Notes: generated from the letters alone by a model not told the origin. Shown: positions 22,266 through 34,036, counted from the stretch's first letter. The stretch: 42,106 nt of DNA from Elysia marginata (GCA_019649035.1 BMAT01006041.1:286289-328394), one strand, 5' to 3'. Program-made: numbers and translations.

Positions 22266-24660
22266 ACCTTCAAAGCTACTTTAACATTTAATTCATTCCA
22301 TAAGTTGACCAAGTCTTTATTAGGCATGAGAATGCAAAATCACCCCCCCCCCCAAATTGCTTCTATGTTGCTCTTATAAAAACTTTCGTCGCAAATAGTT
22401 ATAGAACTTACGATTACATGAATTACATGTTAATTTTTAGAAAAAGATTGTTGTCAAGTAATTTTCAAAGTTAACTAATTTAATTACGGTAATTTTTCCT
22501 TCACGTTGTAATACTTATAAAATATTCTTTCTTAATTCAGAATGCTTTTACCTATATTCTTAATCAAACATAAAGTAACCAATTATTGGTCATTAATATT
22601 GTGTGCTTGATTTTTAAAACGTACCCCGTACAGTGATGGTTTAATTAAATGTCTGTTAATGTTTTATGCATTAAGGTCCTTTTACTAAATCCTTCAATCA
22701 TATAGCCAATTTGCCTTAAGCTACTCATAGTATGACCCTACCTTTAAATATTTCTTTTTAAATCTTTGCGAACACAAAGATTGTGTTTTGCTTAGCTGTA
22801 GTCTCGGAGCTGATCAATAATTCTCTATCTTTGTCTCCGCCTTGCCCTATGTGTCTTCTACCACACACATCTTGTGTTTTCCTGACTGTCAAAATAACAG
22901 GCACGTGGGAAAGTCTTGCCGGAATCTTTTTGTGTGACTTGTACTGCTAGAGCGATGATGCGTTTACTGCATTTTGTGTCATAGATTTTAAATGCTCAGC
23001 ATATCCAGTACAGCTTTTTCAAGTCTATGTAGAGCTGCGCATTCTTCCGTCTGTACAACACTTCGTGTTGTTTTAAATTGAAACTCTAGTAACTGCTACA
23101 ACCATTTTGTTTTTAATGAATTTTAGTTTTTAAAGAGTAGTTGATTCAAGTAAGGCCATATAGACACAAAAAGTGATTTTGTTTCCACTTACTATTTTAA
23201 GATGACATCATTTTGACTGATGCTTTATGGTGTGCTTTACAACCTGCAGGCATGACAACAGCACTTTAATTGCTATTTACAGTTTTTGGTTCCACAAAGT
23301 CACAGTCTACCCGCATGCTAAAATAGCATAGTTGCATATCAAAATAGCAAATGGAAAGCAGATTTAAATGTCTGGTCATGAAATTCTGACTAAAAAAAAC
23401 CTATTTACTTTTTCTATGTTGCTTCCCGCTGTTCTCTTTAGAATGTAGCTTTTTGTTGTAGTCTGACTGTTATTACTCTTCCATGCTGGACTTAGTATAG
23501 GTATGCCTAGAAAACAAAAGCCCTTCTGTGTGTATAGATGCGTCAGTATCTTTTTTTTTCTCTCAATAACCGTTTATTAATTTGTCAGTTATACAATTTC
23601 CTATCTTCATTTCTTTTGGAACATGTTTTTCATACAATCAAAAAATGTTCATAACGTGGATAGATTGCATGTGCACGGTGCTTGGGAACACAAGAAGCAA
23701 CAACGATCTGTGACTAAGGTTGTGGTACTATGGATAATCAGGGACACATTATCGCGTGGTGTGAAAAGATACTTAGATTCTCGTTTTTCTTTGGAGGAAA
23801 TATTTTTTAGCTTTCCATCATGTTTTTTTAGTGAAAGGGGATTCTAAACAGTGCTTCTAAATTGTAATTGTTTAAACGTGGGTCGACGCAAATACATTTT
23901 AGATAACATAAGATACCACAAATAATGGATGTAATATTAATACTGTGGGCAACTTGTTCTACTTGCATCTTAATCTGATATGCACTGAGCCAAGTGTGTT
24001 TTACGTAAAGCCTGTTTGTTAATTGTCAAAAATATTCAAAATCAGGACAAAACAGGTGTTGACCATTTCTTATATCGTTTTGTATTTTGGGCGTGTGATG
24101 TGTATACACTTTATTTCGATGTAAACAGTGGAGCAGTGAACTCAGACGTAGTAATATTAATGGCATGTGCTTTAAAATAAGGTGAGATTTATTTCTTGAG
24201 GTCTTTTCGTAGTTTTGGCTTTACTGAACTACTACTTTGTGCACAGTATCTAATAACTACTTTCCCTATCAATCCATCGAAACGTATTTTAACCTGTCAA
24301 TCCATTTATGATTTCTTCGTCTCTTTCAAGCTCTTGTCTTATTCTTCCTCACTTTATTTGTACCCATTTAGACATAGCTGACTGTGTTAAGGTTCCCTAA
24401 GCACAAACACTAAGCCCATGATCTATAAAGTAACCGAATGCCATATCGATTGAGCGCCCAGACAGACCCGCTGTTTAATCTAATTTTTAACAAACTTTAA
24501 AAAAAAATGAAAATTATAATATATGATGAAATGCAGTGCAGCTGAGCTTCTTGTAACTATTCCTTCTGTTATAATACAGTCATTTTATGTCAAATGAAAA
24601 TTTCGTTTATAATTTAAATTTCAACGGATGGGAACAGAGTTCAAGTTTAATAACATTCCA
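22266..24660. other. Intergenic sequence, no gene recognised
   Basis: AT-rich, with a run of ten C at about 22344-22353. Small frames at 23623-23847 and 24196-24381 (+) are not recognisable. Confidence 0.55.
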
Positions 24661-24735
24661 ATAGCCCAGTGGCTAGTTCTTTCATTTGAGGTAAGCGGGC
24701 ATACTGGTTTGGTGCAGCGCCACTGATAGGTACGT
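24661..24735 (+). mobile_element. Possible SINE tRNA-like head fragment
   Basis: ATAGCCCAGTGGCTAG resembles a pol III A box, and GGTTTGGTGC about 45 bases on could be a decayed B box. No SINE body or tail follows, so this is weak. Confidence 0.25.
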
Positions 24736-24820
24736 TCACTAGACTTAGCTAGATTTAGAATTAACGTTATCATGCATTATATTTAACTAAAAAGTAACAT
24801 AGATGTACAGCAGTTTTAAA

Positions 24821-24829
24821 NNNNNNNNN
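24821..24829. other. Assembly gap (9 N)
   Basis: Nine N in AT-rich sequence. Confidence 0.99.
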
Positions 24830-24951
24830 AAATTGTTATTTAATAACTAAGCAAATGTTAGTAACAAAGAAAGCATCAGTTTATTTAGAGGCTTTTCCGA
24901 GCGTTCAGAGCAATATATATATATGGCTGTACATTCGATGGTGTTTATTTT

Positions 24952-25500
24952 TTACAATCGAGATGATTTTGAAATAAATTGGTGTTCGGAAAAAAATTTT
25001 AAATGAAAATTGCGTATGTTCAATTTTTTTAAAAGAGTAAACGAATTGAGCTTTTTGGTCCAGCTTGCCAATAAGTGCTCCAAACTACTTACGTGTTCTA
25101 CACGCTTAACTTCATCGTCATTGAAAAAGACATGCGATAGGTGTGTTTCTTCTTTTCTTGAATCAATAATGATATCCTTAGTTGTTTTTTTTTTACATTT
25201 AGAAGCAAAATGTGTTCGCGTATCATTGGACAAACGTGTATGTTTTCTCCACCATTGTTTTCCTTTTTCGTTATCAAACCTTGAATAGAAGTGTCATCGG
25301 CAACTTTCAGTACATTAGAATCGCCTATTTTTGGGAGAGTAGATCGTGAAAAAAGAGTCAACAACACAGCTCCTTGTGGTTCCCCGGCATTGTTATGATC
25401 ATGTTTGAGACAGCACTGCATTCTCAGTTATCCGTCTTGACAATTTAATATATTGTATTCTTAACGTTAAAAGTCCAGGATCTATGCTGTCGAACTTATA
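24952..25500 (-). pseudogene. Decayed non-LTR (LINE-type) reverse transcriptase fragment
   Basis: On the - strand the order is LRIQYIKLSRRITENAVLS, a stop, NAGEPQGAVLLTLFS, VADDTSIQGLI, then after a frame change LLLNVKKKQ / IIIDSRKEETHLSHVF, NDDEVKRVEHVSSLEHLL, SWTKKLNSFTLLKKLN. This is the palm region (PQG and xADD boxes) and thumb of a LINE RT. Two overlapping frames and stops show it is inactive. Its motifs differ from the 20.8-22.3 kb element (PQGAVL/ADDTSIQG versus GDTFARYL/FADDLVLL), so two different families are represented. The upstream fingers region and the endonuclease are missing. Confidence 0.85.
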
Positions 25501-26141
25501 TTCAAATTTTTTTAAAACCTTATTTAGATATTAGTTGGTGTGGTTGATTTAATCATAGATGCTGGTTAGTCCTATGATGATTTCAAAACACAATGATATA
25601 CAAAGAAAAAAGCGCTGACGATCCGCCAAATAAATTACACGAACATATGTAAATTAAAAAAATTATCACCAATCATGTCCTTGCAGAGAATGGCTTTGTT
25701 CCTCATACTGTATGAATAGGACTTCTCTTTTTAAACTTTTAGCTATTCGTGTAATATATAAATCATGCTTTTGGGCAAAACAGAAAACTACACGCAAATT
25801 ACTATTAAGTTGAAGGAATGTTACTAAGGAAAGCATCGGTTTCTTGTATCATCTTGAAGGGGAGTGTGTGGGTTCCTTCAGCTTTAAGCTTCCCGAGGTT
25901 TGGGAAACAAAAACATCACGTTCACGCTCGATGAAGACCAACATATTGTAACTACATTCAGTAATAAATAGAAGATGAATTGGGGGAAAAAACATAAATA
26001 GATTTGAATAGGTCTATATTAGTACACATAATAAAGTTGCGCAATAGTTTTATCACAGTGCAGTTTTTATGGTAGTTCTATAGAATTTACACACATTTCT
26101 CCTTGCTAAACACGTGTTTTGTGTGCCGTTGCATACCGCTC
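25501..26141. other. Intergenic sequence, no gene recognised
   Basis: AT-rich, and nothing supportable was seen. Confidence 0.55.
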
Positions 26142-26172
<31 letters not shown>

Positions 26173-26242
26173 AAGATAGGTAGTGAGATAGATAGATAGA
26201 TAAATAAATAGATAGATAGAGTGATAGATAGATAGAAAGATA
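26142..26242. repeat. (GATA)n microsatellite
   Basis: About 100 bases of GATA units with GAAA, GGTA and GTGA variants. Open frames on the - strand encode Leu/Tyr/Ile/Ser repeats and are artefacts. Confidence 0.95.
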
Positions 26243-26639
26243 AACAATTAGAGAAACAAAGGCATAAAGAACGCCGAAGAGAGCATAACACCGAGAGGCA
26301 GAAAGACACATGTAATTGCGATGTTTGAAGACATACGGGAAAATAATAAGTGAATTATGCGATGTGAAACAAGTGTTACTGGCAGGTCGATAACAGTACC
26401 TAACTGTTAACAGCTGTGCTCAGCAAAACTGTTTCTCGAAGAAAAAGAAAAAAAATATTGATTGGCAACGCTTTGTCTTCAGATCCAATACTTCCAAGCC
26501 TTTACCTTCTGTCAATTGCATTCCTACCTTTTGTGCTGTTAGTCTAGACTTACCTATAACCGCCTTTCATTCTTTATGTGTTTTAAATGAACTGTTTAGG
26601 TTAGCTGAAACAAGGGAGGTTATTAGTAATTACGAGTTA

Positions 26640-27173
26640 GGCTCGGGACTCAGCGAAATAGGAGGAGACAGCAATAGTGCGAGAGATGGGGATAAAAGGG
26701 AATGACAAAAAAGGAATGGGGGGAAATAATGCGACAAATTGACAGATCAGATAGAAAGTTCAATGATAAAGAAATAACAGTAGAGGGAATCCAGTGACAT
26801 CTCAGGAACAGACAGTATGAGAATCAAACTTTGGAACACATTAAGTTTTCTTCGAGAAATCAAAATAATGTATATGAAATATGATCCTACCATTGACGTA
26901 AAATGCTGATTTGATGTAAATAAATGCGAATAGGTTAGCGCTAAAATGTCGTGGGATGAGGTAAAAGAAAATAAAAGCAAGAGTGAAAAGAAAGAAAGAG
27001 ACAGACATACAAACTAAGAGACAAATATATGGTAGAGACTAAGGCCGAGAAAAGGAAAAGAACGTGAAAGAGTTTGACAGATATCTAAAGGTAGACATAG
27101 ACAGGATAACGGGAAAGAGTTTGACAAAGGAATGAAAATACGAGTACGATAGTTAACAGAGATAAGCTTTTAA

Positions 27174-27206
<33 letters not shown>

Positions 27207-27211
27207 GAGAC

Positions 27212-27242
<31 letters not shown>

Positions 27243-27800
27243 AGTGTGCATGTCGTAACAAGGTCAATCTCAGCTTTAGCAACTGATATAGAGAGGAGGG
27301 AACGGAGGAGTAAGTAAAGATAAGGAGATGGTAAAACAAGTACCGGTAGGAACAAAATGAAAGAAAATAAGAGATAGAGAGAAAGACTGTGAAAACAAAA
27401 CAGGCGGAATGAACAAAAAAGCCATTATTCTTTCGTGTTCGACTTCTCCACGACCAAAATGTCTCCATAATACGCGTCAGTGTGTTTATCTCAGAAAAAG
27501 GCAATCTTAATGTTAGAAGCTTAGTAAGAAACAGGGACAGAGGGACAGACAAAAAAGAAAATGAGTAGACAAAACGAAAAAAAAATATCGAAGAAAGGAA
27601 AACAGCCTTTCAAAAAAATGGAAATTATGAGGAGGGAAAAAAGGTAAAAGACAAACGGACATGCAGTCAGAAAAGGAAAGGATGAGCGTGTGTGAGAAAA
27701 TTATGAAATAAAAAAGATTTTACTTAAAAAAAAGGACAGAAAAGAGCGATAAAGAAGAAGCAAAAAGAATAAATGTACAAATGGCAATTAAAATGTAGGA
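26640..27800. repeat. Purine-rich low-complexity region with a (GA)n core
   Basis: About 1.2 kb with strong A+G bias on the + strand. It includes a nearly pure GA/GACA core at 27173-27242 and AGAGACAGACATAC-type words at 26996-27015. No gene was recognised. Frames on the - strand are low-complexity artefacts. Confidence 0.85.
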
Positions 27801-27839
27801 AAGGAAAAAGAAAAAAATACAAAAGCCAGAGAGGTGCAA

Positions 27840-28070
27840 AGATGAAATGTGGTCATCAGTCCTCTGTAACATACTGTCCTGCGAGCTCGCCAGCACCTTC
27901 ACTTTCCATGCAACTTAACTGCCGCCCGGAAAATGATACCTGTACAAACAGAGGGGCCATGCTTCTCCGCTCGGCCTGAATACCAAGCCAGTTATCTCGT
28001 GACGAGCGCTTGTTCTGGTGCGTGCTCGGCAGTCGGCGCTCACCCTGGTCTGGAGGTGTTCTTTTCTTTA
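27840..28070. other. CpG-richer patch of unknown function
   Basis: Locally raised G+C and CpG compared with all surrounding sequence, for example GCGAGCTCGCCAGC, GCCGCCCGG, CCGCTCGG and CGGCAGTCGGCGCTC, plus the near-palindrome CTCGTGACGAG at 27996-28006. Two overlapping short frames (27773-27979, 27933-28121) have no recognisable domain. It could be a promoter or non-coding first exon of an unseen gene, or an old repeat. Confidence 0.35.
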
Positions 28071-28153
28071 TTGCACTTTATCAGCGATATACTACGCGAT
28101 TTGTTCTTATGCTTAGTGTAGAGGTGTTACAAACTCCTGCTTGGCTAATCTAT

Positions 28154-28203
28154 AGTCTTGAGATGAATTTGTGATTGTCTTGTGCTATATAAATAATACG
28201 TTT
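28154..28203 (+). mobile_element. Possible SINE 3' tail fragment
   Basis: GTCTTGAGATGAATTTGTGA followed by TTGTCTTGTGCTATATAAATAA resembles the GCGCTATATAAA-type 3' end of the SINE at 30941-31246. No body or head was recognised upstream. Confidence 0.35.
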
Positions 28204-29399
28204 TTTAGCTTTTCGGAATCCTGTGTAATAATTAATTCTCTGTGATTAAAGCTATAAAAGTGTCACTTAGGTATGAAACAAAAGATATGGGCAGCCACGC
28301 GTTCGCTTTATGATATTCCAGCTGAAAGTTTTATACCTGAACTTTAGAGCTTTCATCTTCATAATAATTTTTACCTCGAATTATATAATATTAAGTAGCG
28401 TTTTAGTATTAAGTGTTTAGGAGTGGTAAATAGGCAGTTTAAAAAAGGACCTTTAATGGTGACCGACGAGCATGTTTCTCCGAAAGCAAAATGTTCAATG
28501 TAAATAACTTTGTATATTTGGACTTTTTATCTCTTTATTTGTCAGTGTTTTAACAACTTTAAAAGAAAAACAACCCAATATTTCATAAACGCTGGTAAAT
28601 CAAGTTTAAAATGCGCATCATCTTTTTATCACATAGACACATCTCTTTAAAGGCATTTCCCATTACTTAAAATCTTTAAAGCCATCAGTGCCAATTAAAG
28701 ATAAAACCACTTTGTCATTTTTTGTGACTTGTTAAAAGATTAGTATAACTAAAAAATAGTAAAATGCCCTCTTATGGGCCAGTGTAAGGTAGATTTATAA
28801 GGAGACGGTTATAACAAGAAAAGAGACTAAAAGAAGCTCACCCGCAGCTTTTCAAACTTAGGAAACTAATATTAAGCTCATTTAAGATCAACGAATTCAT
28901 TGGGAAAATAGTATAAGAGAAAGATAAGGCGTTGGCACATGCATAAAAAAGATGTAACTATACGAGAAAAGTATCCAATAAAAACTCTAAGAAAGGTGCC
29001 CATGAAATACAGAATGAAAATTTCAAAAAAATTAACATCATAAAACTTAGAAATTTAAACAGGTAAAAAGAAGAAGGAGAAAAAAGGATAATAAATAAAT
29101 TGATGCGTCACACGCGACACGCATGAATATGGCAACTCAGACATTATAATCAGTCGCCTAACATAGAGTCTTAACATCTCAGTCGGAAAAACCAATTGAT
29201 CACACAAAATGCCCTTCCCTAGATCGAAGTGAGTGAGCAGGGACTGTGAAGAGGCCCCAGTGATCTGCCATGTGAATGATCGAGTTACCGCGTGCAGTAA
29301 GAAAATGCAGTCTCCGTGGATTTCTTCGGTCTTCTCAAAACCTCGTGAGAAATCAAGCTAAATTTATCATAGATCGAGTGGCTAATGAAATTCTGTAGA
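28204..29399. other. Intergenic sequence, no gene recognised
   Basis: AT-rich, and no repeats or coding signal were recognised. Confidence 0.55.
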
Positions 29400-29400
29400 T

Positions 29401-29547
29401 TATTACTGAGTGGTTTTGTGAGTGGTTAAGAATATAATCTATTGACTCCTGATTACTGAGTGGTTCTGAGTGTGGTTAAGAATATAATCTATGAACTCCT
29501 GATTACTGAGTGGTTTTGTGTGTGGTTAAGAATATCTCTGGACTCCG
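29401..29547. repeat. Three tandem copies of a 50-bp unit
   Basis: Copies begin at about 29401, 29451 and 29501. Each contains ATTACTGAGTGGTT, a GTGGTTAAGAATAT segment and CTCC near the end. The third copy is shortened. A few substitutions separate the copies. Confidence 0.93.
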
Positions 29548-29814
29548 ATTACCTAAGGAATGACCTTTCATTTTTGGTTTCTGACACCTGAATAATAGCC
29601 TTATTTCATTTCGAAAAGTTCTATACATGGGTGTGCTTGAAAAGTCAAGGTCTTTCATAGACATACTTAGAAAGTAAAGCGATATAGAGAAAATTTATCA
29701 CAAAAACATTTGCTTATCCTCGTCTCTTTAAGATCTTCTACTTTCTTTCCGTCCTCCTCGTTCGAGGTGCTTTCTATTATCCAACCTTCTCTCAATTAAT
29801 CCTGGGTTTTAGTT

Positions 29815-30200
29815 CACTCTCCCTTTCTATCTCTCTCACTTTCTGTCCATCTCTCTCTCTTTTGTCTTCTCCCTTTCTCTCTCTCGTTTTCCCTCCTTCT
29901 CTTCCCTTCACCCCTCTCTCTCTCTCTCTATCTCTATCTCTCTGTTTGTTGGCCTCTGAGAATTTTTAAAAAAATTAACACCATTTCTCTTCACTCTTTT
30001 CCTCTATATAACTGTCTGTATGTCTGTTTGTATGTCCGCCCGTCTATCTGTCTGTATGTCACTCACTCACTCTCTCTCTTTCTCTCTTTCTCTCTGTCTG
30101 TCTGACTCCCTCTTTGTCTGTCTGCCTCTGAGAATTTTTTAAATTTCCATTATTTCTCTGTCTGTTTGTCTGTCTGTCTGTGTGTCTTCTCTCTCTGTTT
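29815..30200. repeat. Pyrimidine-rich CT / TCTG low-complexity region
   Basis: (CT)n-rich at 29823-29944 and TCTG/TCTC-rich at 30014-30200 on the + strand. An internal duplication with an offset of about 172 bases is marked by GCCTCTGAGAATTTTT at 29952 and 30124. Confidence 0.9.
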
Positions 30201-30676
30201 TCATGTTGCTAAGCCTGACTTCCTATCAACTTGCACGTCTAATTACGATTTACTAGATCTAAGGAATCACGCCTGCTTTATCTAAGGCTGTCTAGCTCTC
30301 CTCTTCACATTTATTCCTGCCTCGTATCCCTATATCTTTCTATTCTATGTGTGGGCCCTTTTTGTCTTAACTTTATAAAAAAAATTACACATCGGCCAGA
30401 TAATAACAAAATACTTGTGAGTTTGTTACTTAGATAAGAGAGGGTAAGTACAACCACCTTTAACGTTGGTTTTACATAACTTTGAATTAAACTTGCAATG
30501 TCGCTTTCACAAAAGTACAAGAGTTTTGTTGTTGTAAATGTTAAAAAAATTTCTATATATTTGCGGTTAACAAAGCTATTCTCACATAACGGGTACTAAG
30601 TAAAGACTTTTAAAATAGGTAACGAAAATATTTTTCATAAAAATTGTATCTATATCTTTTGTATTAATTCCTACTT
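30201..30676. other. Intergenic sequence, no gene recognised
   Basis: AT-rich. A 69-codon - strand frame at 30311-30520 is not recognisable. Confidence 0.5.
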
Positions 30677-30937
30677 ACAGCCACGACACATGTTGTAATT
30701 GCCTTAGTAAAGCAATTTATCCACAACTTCCTCAGTCCACATACCTGTAAAATTGGTGGCTGGCTAAAGGTAGTGTTTGAAATTTGTAGGATTTGTATTT
30801 GAGCCCTTAAGAGGCAGCCATAGTGTAATGCTCTGAAATACGAGTTGAAATTGCTTTGATGTGTATTGGCTTGCTGGGGAAAATATGTAAGGTCTTGAGA
30901 CTGCCTTCGACAGTGGAAGACTATAACTATATTTCTT
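30677..30937 (+). mobile_element. SINE body, family 1, 5'-truncated (no tRNA head)
   Basis: Begins CAGCCACGACACATGTTGTA and continues with AATTGCCTTAGTAAAGCAAT, GTGTTTGAAATTTGTAGG, AGCCATAGTGTAATGCTCTG and GACTGCCTTCGACAGTGG. The first, middle and AATGCTNTGAAAT blocks are matched in the copy at 36590-36851, showing a dispersed family. The tRNA-like promoter part is absent. It ends within a few bases of the next SINE. Confidence 0.8.
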
Positions 30938-30940
30938 GTG

Positions 30941-31246
30941 TGGCGTCGTGGTTTAGTGGTAGACGCTCGGCTTTTGAACCGAGAGGTCTGGGGTTTGAGT
31001 ACTGCTTACTGCAGAACGACGTTTAGTCCTTGAGAAAGGCTATTTACACACATTTCTTCGCCTCACTCATGCGTTAAAGGAGTACCCGACTATATGTAGT
31101 GGAAGATCTTGTCAGAGTGTTAGAGTAATGTGCTGTATAAGCTGCTCCTCTATTAGTTTAGAAGGTACCATTAAAACCCATTTAAAGCGCTTAAAGCGTA
31201 TAAGTGAATTAGGCGCTATATAAAAACGCTCTTTACTTTATTTTTT
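30941..31246 (+). mobile_element. tRNA-derived SINE, family 2, near full length
   Basis: The head reads like a tRNA: A-box-like GTGGTTTAGTGGTAGACG, an anticodon-type hairpin CTCGG/CCGAG with an 8-base loop CTTTTGAA, and B-box-like GGGTTTGAGTAC at 30991-31002. The 8-base loop, unpaired T stem and missing 3' acceptor rule out a working tRNA. A body of about 200 bases follows and ends in AGGCGCTATATAAAAACGCT and a T-rich tail. The gene-like head would supply internal pol III promoter elements. Confidence 0.8.
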
Positions 31247-33065
31247 CAAACCAAGACTAAAAATGCTATCATGTCTTTTTGTTCTAGTTACTGACTATTG
31301 ATGTGTTAGTTGAACTGAATGGTGTGTAAAGTTGTCCAGGCTAAAGGATAAAAGTTTATGTTACACATTTGACTCTACGCTAGGCTGCCGTTGATAAAAA
31401 AATACGCCATGCTGCAATGTACTCTATTATTAGACCTATGGTGTTATAAATATACCTTGGTCTGTCTCGTACGTTATGTTTAGAAATAGTTTCAAATATG
31501 AGGATCATTACGATTTTTAATAAGAAAACTGTGGAGGGGAGGGGGATTGCTTGTTTACAAACTAACATGAAGTGAACGAACGCAGGCACGACGCAAAGAG
31601 AACTTAATTCAAAACCAGTTATAACCTTCACTGTCTATGCTTATGTAAAATTGAGGGCTTATTTTGATATTAGGTGGTTTCAAGTTACAAAAATTTGTAG
31701 TTTATTCAACGAAAAATGAAGCCATGGCTATATGAATTTCTACACCTGAAAATCACCATTCAAGTAAACCAATGTGTCTTTTACTTTTTTATAATACCAA
31801 TATCAGGCCAAATGAAATTTAAACCTTACAGATATTTGTTGTTCAATATTAATGCCTTAATCGTGCCACTGCGGGTGGTCATGGTTCATTTTTCATTTAT
31901 TTTGTGGTGTCATATTTGCTGTTTTAAGTGGTATCGTAATATGGAAACTGATATCAAACATAACCCATGGAGACTTGAAACTTATTAGAGAGCTGGGTAA
32001 ACTACTAATGGAGCTGTCTAGAAATAATTGAGGAGATTTGTACACTGACTACACATTGACATTTTAGTGGAAATAATATACATGTAGAAGAAAGTTTGTC
32101 CCTATAAAATTAATGGTAAAAATCCATTGTGGTAAAATTTAAATTGTAGTAAAATTTAAATTGTTGGGTTTTTTTAATGCGTTTTTTGTTACTTAGGTGG
32201 AATCACAACAAGCGCTTTTCAACCACTTGGCCGAACTTTTTTCAGTGATTACTGTTTGAAATGTGTGGTCGAAAAAACGACACCATCCAAAAAAACATCA
32301 ATTGAATAAAACTTCATAACACTGTTATACCTTTATTCTACAATTTCGTGTTATTGTGCATAAGGCTTCGAAGGCCGTTTATTCGGTAAGTTGGAGTTCA
32401 GATAAGAGTCAAATTTTCTGCGACGGAGCCAAAGCCATTTTTTTCCATTTTAAAGCAGAAAAGTTTCACAAGAGGTCATTAGTTTTAAATAAATGAAATT
32501 CGGAATGACTAAGTAAGCACTTTTATGGTAATGCCTTACCATTAGGGTACCAAAGGTCGCAATAGATGAGTGGATGTGAATCGTGAGTTAGCAATCAAAC
32601 TTTCCTTGTTAAATTTTTTACATCAGAGGATTGCAAGGAGTTCAACAAAATTATAGAACAAAAATTAATCGCGTTTCTTTTTGAGTTGTTTTGTACACCC
32701 AATTGAATTCAAAGAAAAAGGTGTAGAAGAAGTTTGCTGTGTGCCTTTTTTATTGATTAAATTCAGTTTTACTAACTGTTCCTAAATCGTCTTTACAAAT
32801 AGCGTTATCATTAAAACTAGAAATTCCTCTATCATATATCAGGTCACTCTTACCACTTTCCCCTACCATTCTCTTCAGTTGACACGGCATTGTTCAAATT
32901 GTTTAGGTTCATTAAAAACAAATATAGAGCTATTAAAGCCTATCCCAACATAGTAACAATTTGATGTCAAGATTTGTTTTAAAAAACCCTCATGTTGACG
33001 GACACTGTGTATCCATGCACTTAACGACTGCTGCTCATGGTGCTTATTTATGTAGACAGCTTTGT
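31247..33065. other. Intergenic sequence, no gene recognised
   Basis: AT-rich. A small direct duplication (GTAAAATTTAAATTGT) lies at about 32133-32164. Short frames at 31380-31631 (-) and 31716-31988 (+) have no recognisable domain. Confidence 0.55.
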
Positions 33066-33081
33066 TGACTCACTATAAAAA
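33066..33081 (+). promoter_or_regulatory. Candidate core promoter: AP-1-like site and TATA-like box
   Basis: TGACTCA at 33066-33072 is followed by TATAAAAA at 33074-33081. The first ATG downstream on the + strand with a hydrophobic N-terminus is at 33167. Both words could arise by chance in AT-rich DNA. Confidence 0.25.
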
Positions 33082-33209
33082 TAGAGGCTACATCAAAATA
33101 GGCAAACGTGGGTGTCGAATAGGTTTTATTGAACACTGAAGATACACAATAGTGCTAACATTTCTGATGCTGATATTTTCGCTTAATGTTTTAATAACTG
33201 AGGCTGAAA

Positions 33210-33223
33210 CTACTGCTACTACA

Positions 33224-33256
<33 letters not shown>
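33210..33256. repeat. (ACT)n microsatellite
   Basis: CTACTGCTACTACAACTACT followed by a perfect ACT run. In one + strand frame it encodes about 14 threonines downstream of MLIFSLNVLITEAE. Confidence 0.95.
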
Positions 33257-33257
<1 letters not shown>

Positions 33258-33906
33258 AGTCTACTTGTCCAATGGCACTGCTTCCGCTTCCTCACTCTCC
33301 TCTTTCTTTTATTTGTCTATTAATTTTCCATCCATTGCCTTTTCTTTCAAACTGATCGCTATATTGTATTTGCTAAAGAAACATTTGCACTGTAAAGTGT
33401 ATTTTTACACAAACCTGCACACAATTTTTGCAGTCTCATCATACAAGTGAGTGTGAAAGCGCTAACTATTGCCTCTGGTGTTTATCGTCATTTAATTGCA
33501 CTAGCAAAACCATATAATGTTTAAAAACATTGTGTAAAAAATATAATTTAATTTATGCTGTGCTTCGAGTAATATTTCGTTTTTTTTAGCTGAGCCTAAT
33601 GTAAATGTTTATCTATTAGGCCTCGAGCTCATCTTCTCTTGAGTGAAAACATTGATCTTTGTTGTCATCATTAAATTGAGAATGCCATATTCCCGTGCAG
33701 TACATTAACTCTGGGACCTTGACGCAGATGGTGTATTGATACGGATGATTTCCTGACGTGGTCATTTCACTAAACTTTTGACCCTTGGGAGGGGACAGGC
33801 TGACACAAGATTATTGTATTGGTTATGGACTAGAATTATAGTGAGCAACAGCAGTTAAAAGTATAAAATTGACTATTAAAGGAAACAGCTGGAAAAAAGC
33901 CTTATT

Positions 33907-33914
33907 TGACGTCA
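33907..33914 (+). promoter_or_regulatory. CRE palindrome TGACGTCA
   Basis: A full 8-base CREB/ATF-type palindrome lies 130 bases upstream of the candidate start codon at 34037, with TATAAAA at 33983-33989 between them. The spacing fits a TATA promoter that starts transcription near 34013. Confidence 0.35.
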
Positions 33915-34036
33915 AAATCTTTTGGAAGGATATGTTTTTGACTTAAATCCTTCTCCTACTTATACATTCATCGTTATAGCTGTATAAAATCATTAATTTG
34001 AGGGGAAATAGTTGTCGCATGATCGTAGCTTGGACG

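Noticed and set aside
26087..27552. Tyr/Leu/Ser-rich frames on the - strand
   Set aside because: These are products of the GATA and GA repeats and the purine-rich region.
30941..31015. A tRNA gene (Gln-like, TTG anticodon)
   Set aside because: The anticodon loop has 8 bases, the T stem does not pair and there is no matching acceptor 3' half. A SINE body follows directly.
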